Shown here one piece after another: positions 1-5,015 of a DNA stretch of 6,103 bases. Below the pieces are notes generated by a model. That model was not told the DNA's origin. It ran no database searches and was given only the letters and a program-made list of their open reading frames with translations. Position 1 is the first letter of the stretch. Every line of letters begins with the position of its first letter. This DNA comes from an uncultured Desulfomonile sp. (lineage in GTDB: Bacteria > Desulfobacterota > Desulfomonilia > Desulfomonilales > Desulfomonilaceae), in NCBI GenBank assembly GCA_903853735.1, contig CAINUH010000431.1, positions 1 to 6,103 of the forward strand. The letters run 5' to 3'. Made by a program: the position numbers and the translations under genes.

Positions 1-415
1 CCCATCATTTCATGGGGACTCAAATTAAGCCGTTGTCTGTAAGATTCGCGGATACGAGCAATTTGTGACAAAAAAATTCAGCTATCCCAACAGACTCCGA
101 TTCCGAGCAACCTCATTGATTGAGGCTGTTTCATGCATCAATGGCGCTCAGCCGTGTAAGCCATTTCGATTGCGGCAGGGGAGGTACGAAACTGAAGGGT
201 TCTCAGGAGGTCCGCCATCGAAACATCGTTTCCGTATGTTGAAGCGGACTTCAGAGAATGTCGTAATTGATACAGATCTCCTTTCAAACGAGGAAGCCTG
301 CCGGTATGTATCGTCCGCTACGGATATCAACCTATGAACTTGAGATCGGACACACGCGTGCAGGCGCAAAAGTCTCGACTAATTCCCCGTTTGAAAAAAT
401 AACAAGTCATACCCG
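1..415. other. Gene-free left flank, no convincing coding sequence
   Basis: I see no gene I can defend in these 415 bases. Two reading frames overlap in antisense. One is on the plus strand (65-337, GTG start, 90 codons) and one on the minus strand (148-369, TTG start, 73 codons). Neither has a good Shine-Dalgarno, recognisable motif or plausible protein-like composition. The stretch contains several short inverted repeats: CCCAT/ATGGG at 1-16, CCTCA/TGAGG at 111-125 and GAAAC/GTTTC at 220-232. None is followed by a T-tract. It could be intergenic DNA downstream of the small minus-strand gene, or decayed sequence. Confidence 0.5.
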
Positions 416-730
416 TCAAGGTGCTTCCGGCACGCCGGTTTGGTTTACCTTGGCAAAGGGAACCTGATATGGCATGGGTGGCGGTGGAGGCATTGGAGGC
501 ATCCACATCGGCATCGGGGCTACAACTATAGGTACTACCAGTGGAGGCGGTGGTGGAAAGAGGGGCGACGGCACACAGCATGGCCAGAGAGGGACCACGG
601 CAGGCCTGCATACCGGTAATTGCGGGCCGCAGTATGATCCGGGGACGCCAAATGCGTGAGAAAAGGTGCTGATAGCTGCTGCGAAAAGAATCACTAATCC
701 TAAACCGCATACCAAAGGTCGTCGCATCAT
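416..730 (-). CDS. Small exported proline-rich, cysteine-containing protein of unknown function
   Basis: I do not recognise this 104-residue protein. It starts MMRRP, has a hydrophobic core at about residues 6-20, and a likely signal-peptidase I site after SHA (residues 24-26), so it is probably exported. The mature part of about 78 residues is proline-rich. It has two runs of five prolines (about 59-63 and 81-85), a Met/Pro/Trp-rich stretch between them, and four cysteines (34, 41, 51, 52) in its first third that could form disulphides or bind metal. No lipobox is placed sensibly, so a lipoprotein is unlikely. The ATG at 730 is favoured because AAGGAG lies 7 nt upstream and a near-consensus promoter lies further up. 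The gene stands alone: lysC ends about 200 bp upstream on the same strand and nothing follows downstream. A cell-envelope role is conceivable, but the sequence gives no function. The opposite strand reads as a glycine-rich frame, which is only the mirror of the proline codons. Confidence 0.75.
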   Translation of the reverse strand: MMRRPLVCGLGLVILFAAAISTFSHAFGVPGSYCGPQLPVCRPAVVPLWPCCVPSPLFPPPPPLVVPIVVAPMPMWMPPMPPPPPMPYQVPFAKVNQTGVPEAP

Positions 731-737
731 ACGTCGA

Positions 738-743
738 CTCCTT
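738..743 (-). promoter_or_regulatory. Shine-Dalgarno of the proline-rich exported protein
   Basis: On the minus strand AAGGAG sits exactly 7 nt before the ATG at 730. It decides this start over the adjacent in-frame ATG at 727, and it is among the strongest ribosome sites in the window. Confidence 0.75.
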
Positions 744-782
744 TATAAATCATAGCAATAATATATCATCTTTTCGTTAACT

Positions 783-811
783 ATTTTATAATATTATGTA
801 ATCAATGTCAA
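783..811 (-). promoter_or_regulatory. Sigma70-type promoter for the proline-rich exported protein
   Basis: On the minus strand a perfect -35 hexamer TTGACA (811-806) is followed by a 17-nt spacer and a -10 hexamer TAAAAT (788-783), one base off consensus. The predicted start is near 776, which gives an untranslated leader of about 45 nt that includes the AAGGAG site. The promoter lies in a strongly AT-rich stretch (about 744-840), unlike the surrounding DNA. Position, strand and spacing all fit the gene at 416-730. I see no clear operator. Confidence 0.65.
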
Positions 812-834
812 TATATTACACGTTAATTTATTAC

Positions 835-877
835 AAAAAAGAAAGTAGTGACGGTCAATATTTGTATGTGGCCATCA
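835..877 (-). terminator. Possible Rho-independent terminator after lysC
   Basis: On the minus strand, about 50 nt past the lysC stop, TGATGGCCA (877-869) and TGACCGTCA (857-849) can pair as a 9-bp stem with one G-T wobble and one mismatch, around an 11-nt loop. Four bases later comes a T-rich run (844-835, TTTCTTTTTT). The imperfect stem, long loop and gap before the T-run make this a weak candidate. Its position between lysC and the promoter of the next gene is right. Confidence 0.35.
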
Positions 878-927
878 ATCTCTTGCAGGTCGGAACGTTT
901 CTCGAGACCGGTCAAGGCACTGCAAAA

Positions 928-2148
928 TCACGTGGCTTTTTCCAGCTCAAAAGCATCGTGAAGAGCGCGTACTGCCAGTTCGGCGTATTTCTGTCGTATC
1001 ACGCAGGAAATCTTGATTTCGGACGTGGAGATCATTTCGATGTTGATGCCCTCTTTTGCAAGAGTAGAAAACATCTTCGCAGCAACTCCTGAATAGGATC
1101 GCATACCTAGTCCGATTATCGAAACTTTGGCAATGTCTTCGGAACCGCTGATATCGTACGCACCCAAATATTCCTTAATGCCACGGCATATTTCCAAGCT
1201 TTTGCCCAAGTCAACTTCCGGTATGGTGAAGGTAATATCCGTCTTGCCTTCCTCACTGCTATTTTGAATAATCATGTCGACCACTACATGGGCGTCTGCC
1301 AAAGCCGAGAAGATTCCGGAGGCCACGCCAGGTTTGTCTTCGACACCCGATATGGTTATCTTTGCTTCCTTCGTGTTGCATGTAACTGCTCTAACTGACT
1401 CTTTTTCCATATCTGAACTCTCCTCAGTGACCAACGTGCCTTCGTGATCGTTGAAACTGGAGCGTACCACAAGGGGCACACGATAGCGCATAGCGAATTC
1501 AACAGCCCTGATAAACAGTACTTTTGCTCCCAGCGATGCCATTTCCAACATTTCTTCGTATGCTATCTTGTCTAACTTCCTGGCTTTAGTGGTGATGTGC
1601 GGATCGGTCGTATACACTCCGTCCACATCGGTAAATATCTCACACAGGTCGGCTCTTAGGGCGGCGGCGACTGCCACAGCCGAGGTGTCGGACCCTCCGC
1701 GTCCTAGGGTCGTGATGTTTCCCTCTTCGTCCACACCTTGAAATCCAGCTACAATGACGATGCGCCCGGCATCCAGGTCCGATGCTATGATGTCTCTCTT
1801 CACATAGCTGATCCGCGCAGTGCCGTGAGCGTTGTCCGTAACAACGGGGAGTTGCCAGCCGCAATATGAAGCTGCCTTGTAGCCCATAGCCTCCAGCGTA
1901 ATTGCCAAAAGGGCAATAGTGACTTGCTCTCCGGTGGATACAAGTACGTCCAGTTCTCTCTCGTTGGGCGTAGAAGTGATCTTCTTGGCCAGGCCGATGA
2001 GCCTGTCAGTCTCTCCAGCCATGGCAGAAACGATAACCACCATGTCGTTTCCTTGATCCTTACGTGCGGCCACCCTTCGGGCCACGTTGTAAATCCGGTC
2101 AAGGTCTCCGACCGAGGTTCCCCCGAATTTTTGAACTATTAACGGCAT
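928..2148 (-). CDS. lysC: Aspartate kinase (aspartokinase)
   Basis: Aspartate kinase (EC 2.7.2.4) phosphorylates L-aspartate with ATP to 4-phospho-L-aspartate. This is the first step toward lysine/diaminopimelate, threonine, methionine and isoleucine, and it occurs in the cytosol. The 406-residue protein has an N-terminal amino-acid-kinase domain (about 1-245). Its signatures are KFGGTSVG (7-14), GRGGSDTSA (149-157) and [12 protein letters not shown] (172-183). Two ACT regulatory domains follow, at about 263-330 ([13 protein letters not shown]) and 341-402. There is no fused homoserine dehydrogenase. Length and layout match the short LysC type of Bacillus AKII and Corynebacterium (about 405-420 residues), so feedback control by lysine and/or threonine is expected, but the effector cannot be read from sequence. 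The ATG at 2148 has GGAG 7 nt upstream. The gene follows tsaE on the same strand across a 159-bp gap. An internal Shine-Dalgarno and start at codon 247 suggest a separately made beta subunit. Confidence 0.97.
   Translation of the reverse strand: MPLIVQKFGGTSVGDLDRIYNVARRVAARKDQGNDMVVIVSAMAGETDRLIGLAKKITSTPNERELDVLVSTGEQVTIALLAITLEAMGYKAASYCGWQLPVVTDNAHGTARISYVKRDIIASDLDAGRIVIVAGFQGVDEEGNITTLGRGGSDTSAVAVAAALRADLCEIFTDVDGVYTTDPHITTKARKLDKIAYEEMLEMASLGAKVLFIRAVEFAMRYRVPLVVRSSFNDHEGTLVTEESSDMEKESVRAVTCNTKEAKITISGVEDKPGVASGIFSALADAHVVVDMIIQNSSEEGKTDITFTIPEVDLGKSLEICRGIKEYLGAYDISGSEDIAKVSIIGLGMRSYSGVAAKMFSTLAKEGINIEMISTSEIKISCVIRQKYAELAVRALHDAFELEKAT
1408..1425 (-). promoter_or_regulatory. Internal ribosome site and ATG for a LysC beta (regulatory) subunit
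   Basis: Inside lysC the minus strand reads GAGGAG (1425-1420), then a 9-nt spacer, then an in-frame ATG (1410-1408) at codon 247 (MEKESV). Initiation here would give a 160-residue polypeptide (928-1410) made only of the two ACT domains. In Bacillus subtilis aspartokinase II and in Corynebacterium LysC, an in-frame internal start at about residue 246-250 yields the beta subunit of an alpha2beta2 enzyme. The location here matches. The GAGGAG comes from two Glu codons, so chance is possible, and use of the start is inferred. Confidence 0.55.
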
Positions 2149-2307
2149 GCGACAACTCCACCAGAGTCTTGGACATGGAACGGGGTTGGAAAGTGTGTCA
2201 AGCTAATCCATTCTGTGACCATATCTATTCAGTATGCTCGGGAATCTGAGACGCTGAGTTTAGAATCACTTATGAATTGTCCCGTCAGCCTGCACGTATT
2301 GTAATGA
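2149..2307 (-). promoter_or_regulatory. tsaE-lysC intergenic leader, possible weak lysC promoter
   Basis: This 159-bp gap is long for two cotranscribed genes. On the minus strand a perfect TTGACA lies at 2201-2196, about 50 nt before lysC, but the bases 17 nt on (CCATGT, 2178-2173) are a poor -10, so a promoter is only possible. An 11-bp perfect inverted repeat, GTAATGATTAC (2301-2311), overlaps the tsaE stop codon. The GGAG ribosome site of lysC is at 2159-2156. I could not make out a lysine riboswitch or a leader-peptide attenuator. Confidence 0.25.
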
Positions 2308-2856
2308 TTACTTAAGGCCCTCGAGTATTGCCTCGGGCACCGACTCTTGCTGCGCAGTAGGCGCGTATGTTTCAATCCCAGTCCATGCACTGAGAGCTTC
2401 GGTAAACCTGTTTGCCCATGGTCCGTCGTCACTCCATTGAAAGACTATTTTTCTGAAACATTCTTTTTCGGCATATTGGATAACAGCCTCCAATACGGGA
2501 TCTCCCGTAGGCGGCATTTTTTCGGCCCATTCGACTACCAGGGCACTACCAGAACTTAAGGGCTCTTCCAGCCCAATATCCTCAACCTGATCAGCATCTA
2601 TCCTGTACAGGTCCGCGTGATAGACGGGAAAATCTCCTTCGAACCTGTTTATTAGAGTAAATGACGGGCTTACCACTTCGTCCGCAGACACGCATGTGGC
2701 GGCCGAGATGATCCCCTTAGCCAGCCGCGTCTTACCCGAACCCAAATCACCTTCAAGATAAATGACGTCCCCAGGCTCCAGAATCTTACCTATTGCCTCG
2801 CCCAGCATTATGGTTTGTTCTTCAGAGCATGTTTCGATTATCAGTGTCTTGAGCAT
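2308..2856 (-). CDS. tsaE: tRNA threonylcarbamoyladenosine biosynthesis ATPase TsaE
   Basis: TsaE (YjeE family) is the P-loop ATPase that works with TsaB and TsaD to transfer the threonylcarbamoyl group onto A37 of ANN-decoding tRNAs (t6A). It is cytosolic and needed for enzyme turnover. The 182-residue protein shows the Walker A motif GDLGSGKT (36-43), the family segment SPSFTL (63-68), HADLYR (80-85) and VEWAEK (108-113), in the usual order. Members are commonly about 150-160 residues. Here the last 30 or so residues (from about 150) form an extra tail with no motif I recognise. The ATG at 2856 fits the family N-terminus, although the upstream Shine-Dalgarno is weak. lysC follows on the same strand 159 bp downstream. 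From memory, tsaE next to aspartate kinase is a recurring arrangement in deltaproteobacteria such as Geobacter, which supports a shared transcript but says nothing about shared function. Confidence 0.95.
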   Translation of the reverse strand: MLKTLIIETCSEEQTIMLGEAIGKILEPGDVIYLEGDLGSGKTRLAKGIISAATCVSADEVVSPSFTLINRFEGDFPVYHADLYRIDADQVEDIGLEEPLSSGSALVVEWAEKMPPTGDPVLEAVIQYAEKECFRKIVFQWSDDGPWANRFTEALSAWTGIETYAPTAQQESVPEAILEGLK

Positions 2857-3061
2857 ATCGTATCCGATACTGGAAAAGAATCTGAAATCGCTCGTTGTTC
2901 GTGACGCGTGCGGTGAAATTCTCAGGCCGAATCTGTGATAAGTTAAACTCTTTAAGTACTAACAAACCTCCCTTCGCGCAAGAAAATAGACCGTCGGAAT
3001 TTTGGGCGATCCCCATAACCTCATGCAGCGTGCCTTGGAACGAATTGCGCCCTGTTGTAGC

Positions 3062-3091
3062 TTGCGCGGATGCCCAGGCGAGATGTATCAT
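3062..3091 (+). promoter_or_regulatory. Weak candidate promoter for the DUF362 gene
   Basis: The tsaE-DUF362 divergent gap (2857-3154, about 298 bp) must hold promoters for both genes. For the plus strand the best pair I see is TTGCGC (3062-3067), an 18-nt spacer and TATCAT (3086-3091, one base off consensus), which would start transcription about 57 nt before the ATG at 3155. The -35 is poor. I found no convincing tsaE promoter on the other strand. Short frames here on both strands lack ribosome sites and motifs. Confidence 0.25.
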
Positions 3092-3154
3092 ATTATAGTT
3101 GGGCTGACGCGAAGCAATTCGCTGCTCATTGAAAAATCATCATTCCTGAAAGAT

Positions 3155-4255
3155 ATGGGTATGACTAGAAAATCAGTAGTCGCAGTTATTCGAACAAAAC
3201 CAGGTTCTGTTCTTCAGGATGTCGGGACGGTTATGGACAAAGCTTGTTTTTCAGATTACCTAGATCCGGCAGCGCCGGTAATACTCAAAGACAACATTTC
3301 CTGGCATTTTCCGTTCCTGGGCGCCAATACCACTCCCTGGCAATTGGAAGGAGTGATCTTGGCTCTCAAGGATGCGGGTTTCAGAGACATCGTGGCAGTC
3401 CAGAATGAAACTGTCGTCACGAACGCCTTCAAAGGGGAACGGCTCAACAAGTATGTGCCTATCTTTAAGAAATACGGGGTCCGGGTCTTATACAACTTCA
3501 GAAAGTCCGATATGCGCTGGATCAAATTCAAACCTAAAGCGAAGATGCGCGTTCTGGATGACATCTTTCCCGAAGGAATAAGCATTCCAGAGTATTTTGT
3601 CGGAAAAAATATTGTTCATTTGCCCACGGTAAAATGCCACATTTATACAGGCACGACGGGTTCAATGAAAAACGCCTTCGGAGGTCTGCTCAACACAAGG
3701 CGCCATTACACCCATTCTGTCATCCACGAAACCCTTAACGACCTGTTAGAAATCCAGAAGGAGATTCATTGTGGACTGTTCTCCGTCATGGACGGCACGG
3801 TTTGTGGAAATGGACCGGGCCCCAGGACTATGATTCCCGTGGAGAAAGACCTGATACTGGCTTCCGGGGATAGTACTGCCATAGACGCAGTATCGGCATC
3901 CATGATGGGATTCGACCCAATGGGACTCAAGTTCATTCGCATTGCTCATGAATCAGGCTTGGGAACTGGACGCCTCGAGGAAATCGAGGTTGTGGGCGAA
4001 GACGTGTCCAAAGAAAGCTGGGGGTTTACAGTAGGTGACAATACCGCGTCATTAGTGGGAAAATTCATTTGGTTTGGTCCGCTCAAGTCGGTTCAAAGGT
4101 TCTTTTTTAGGACTCCCCTCGTCTACCTATTTGTTTTTGGGTCTTTTTTTTATCACGATTTCGTTTACTGGCCCTTAAAAGCAAAACCCCAAATGGAGGC
4201 CTTCAAGAAGACCAGCAAATGGGGAAAGCTCTTTGACGAATACCCCGAGTATTAG
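3155..4255 (+). CDS. DUF362 domain-containing protein with C-terminal hydrophobic segment
   Basis: This 366-residue protein belongs to the DUF362 family, whose biochemical function is not settled. The diagnostic stretches are present: ILKDNIS early (43-49), HLPTVKCHIYTGTTGSMKN with a following glycine pair (155-177), MDGTVCGNGPGPR (212-224), and LASGDSTAIDAVSASMMG (235-252). Many relatives carry ferredoxin-type 4Fe-4S motifs, and this one has none. Its only cysteines are isolated (31, 161, 206, 217). Residues about 319-340 are strongly hydrophobic and aromatic and are followed by a basic, then acidic tail. This could be a single membrane or monotopic anchor, which would leave the catalytic-looking domain in the cytosol since no signal peptide is present. 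The frame is open upstream to 3002, but family N-terminal spacing favours ATG 3155. ATG 3161, with GAAAG 8 nt before it, is an equally plausible start. The gene is divergent from tsaE and convergent with the next gene. Confidence 0.85.
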   Translation: MGMTRKSVVAVIRTKPGSVLQDVGTVMDKACFSDYLDPAAPVILKDNISWHFPFLGANTTPWQLEGVILALKDAGFRDIVAVQNETVVTNAFKGERLNKYVPIFKKYGVRVLYNFRKSDMRWIKFKPKAKMRVLDDIFPEGISIPEYFVGKNIVHLPTVKCHIYTGTTGSMKNAFGGLLNTRRHYTHSVIHETLNDLLEIQKEIHCGLFSVMDGTVCGNGPGPRTMIPVEKDLILASGDSTAIDAVSASMMGFDPMGLKFIRIAHESGLGTGRLEEIEVVGEDVSKESWGFTVGDNTASLVGKFIWFGPLKSVQRFFFRTPLVYLFVFGSFFYHDFVYWPLKAKPQMEAFKKTSKWGKLFDEYPEY

Positions 4256-4287
4256 GCCCTTGCTAGGGCCCGATAGTTCCGGACTAT
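4255..4287. terminator. Hairpins in the 28-bp convergent junction, possible bidirectional terminator
   Basis: Between the two facing genes there are two adjacent perfect inverted repeats. One is GGCCCT/AGGGCC (4255-4260 with 4265-4270, loop TGCT). The other is ATAGT/ACTAT (4273-4277 with 4283-4287, 5-nt loop). Each overlaps a stop codon. Neither is followed by a T-run on either strand, so intrinsic termination is doubtful. They may protect or pause the converging transcripts. Confidence 0.35.
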
Positions 4288-4712
4288 GCCTCGCGAAAGA
4301 ATTCACTATTAAGATGGTCGTTCAGTTCTTTCCGGACCTGTGTGCGTACAGTTTGGACATCGAACTGCCACCTTTCTACTTTCTGCAAGGCTTCGGTCTC
4401 CCAGGGGAGACGGTCTGCCGGCAGCTTCATACGAATGTCGCGCTCAAGTTCCCTGGGGACAGGCGATTGTAGGAGCGCCTGATAACGGCTCTTGATTCTC
4501 CTGACAATGTGCAGCAGATTGATCAGATCATCTCGAGAGAGTTGGCGGGGCTTAATGCGGAGACGGGTTTTTGGGATTAGGCACAGTTCTTCAAGAGGAG
4601 TGCCTTCTTTAAGCGCCTTGTTAATAAGTTGTTTCAAGTAACGGTAGTTGCTTTTGAAGTCACCGGGAGGTTCGGAGACTCCAGCGGCCGGATCGGGAAA
4701 AGACCGTAACAT
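4284..4712 (-). CDS. Hypothetical basic, helical cytosolic protein
   Basis: I do not recognise this family. From the ATG at 4712 the protein has 142 residues, with no signal peptide, membrane segment or known motif. The first 18 or so residues are Pro/Gly-rich and probably flexible. The rest is rich in Arg, Lys, Glu and Leu and looks mostly alpha-helical, with segments at about 19-34, 59-84 and 101-133 that could form a helical bundle or short coiled coil. It has a single Cys at 44. The start is chosen because AGGAGG lies exactly 7 nt before this ATG. An in-frame ATG at 4718 touches that site and is too close. The frame stays open to an ATG at 4814, but those extra 34 codons precede the ribosome site and are unlikely to be translated. 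The gene converges on the DUF362 gene and is divergent from uvrA. A role cannot be assigned from context. Confidence 0.7.
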   Translation of the reverse strand: MLRSFPDPAAGVSEPPGDFKSNYRYLKQLINKALKEGTPLEELCLIPKTRLRIKPRQLSRDDLINLLHIVRRIKSRYQALLQSPVPRELERDIRMKLPADRLPWETEALQKVERWQFDVQTVRTQVRKELNDHLNSEFFREA

Positions 4713-4718
4713 AACCAT

Positions 4719-4725
4719 ACCTCCT
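4719..4725 (-). promoter_or_regulatory. Shine-Dalgarno deciding the start of the 142-residue hypothetical protein
   Basis: AGGAGGT on the minus strand, the best match to the anti-Shine-Dalgarno in the window, lies 7 nt (counted from AGGAGG) before ATG 4712 and only 1 nt before ATG 4718. It therefore picks 4712 and argues against a start at 4814. Confidence 0.7.
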
Positions 4726-4782
4726 ACGCTGAAAGTAAAACCTGAGAGCGGTCCGACTTCCCGACTCCCAGAAAACAATGCG

Positions 4783-4811
4783 CAGATAACATGCCCGCGG
4801 AGCTGAGTCAA
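4783..4811 (-). promoter_or_regulatory. Candidate promoter for the 142-residue hypothetical protein
   Basis: On the minus strand TTGACT (4811-4806, one base off the -35 consensus) is followed by a 17-nt spacer and TATCTG (4788-4783), a poor -10. A transcript would begin about 65 nt before ATG 4712, consistent with the shorter start. The rest of the divergent gap to uvrA (4812-5015) is AT-rich to about 4865 and then GC-rich. It has one small inverted repeat (AAGCT/AGCTT, 4925-4939). I saw no clear LexA/SOS box and no convincing uvrA promoter. Confidence 0.3.
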
Positions 4812-5015
4812 CAAGTAGTTTATGATTTCTTGTTATTATGTTGATAGAAAAATGGAAAATTATGTTTCAGGCTTCCCGGGTGTGGCCGGTCGGCGTGTAA
4901 AATCACTCACTCTTTCGCCCGGAAAAGCTTTCATAGCTTCCTGTTCTGCGAAGTGACCTTGTTCTTTACGCGTCGGTGGGAGAGCTTAACAGAATTCAAG
5001 AAACAGGTGTTTGTC

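Noticed and set aside
65..337. Plus-strand frame of 90 codons with GTG start
   Set aside because: Weak ribosome site, basic patternless product, and an equally long antisense frame across the same DNA. I cannot tell it from chance.
474..659. Plus-strand glycine-rich frame of 61 codons starting MGGGGG
   Set aside because: It is the mirror of the proline codons in the minus-strand gene. That strand has a signal peptide, promoter and ribosome site; the plus frame has only a weak AAGGGA and low-complexity content.
2149..2307. Lysine riboswitch ahead of lysC
   Set aside because: The gap is short for the known roughly 170-nt aptamer plus expression platform, and I could not find its characteristic helices or a terminator.
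2822..3091. Minus-strand frame of 89 codons upstream of and overlapping tsaE
   Set aside because: No Shine-Dalgarno at its start, no motif, overlaps the tsaE start by 35 bp and spans the divergent promoter region. It is not impossible, but unsupported.
3002..3154. N-terminal extension of the DUF362 gene to an upstream ATG at 3002 or 3083
   Set aside because: The extra residues do not look like DUF362 sequence, and the family domain begins just after ATG 3155/3161. The extension would cover the likely promoter region.
4840..5015. An SOS (LexA) box upstream of uvrA
   Set aside because: I looked for CTGT-type and other inverted motifs and found only loose resemblances such as CTGTTC near 4941. 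Nothing was symmetric enough to call.
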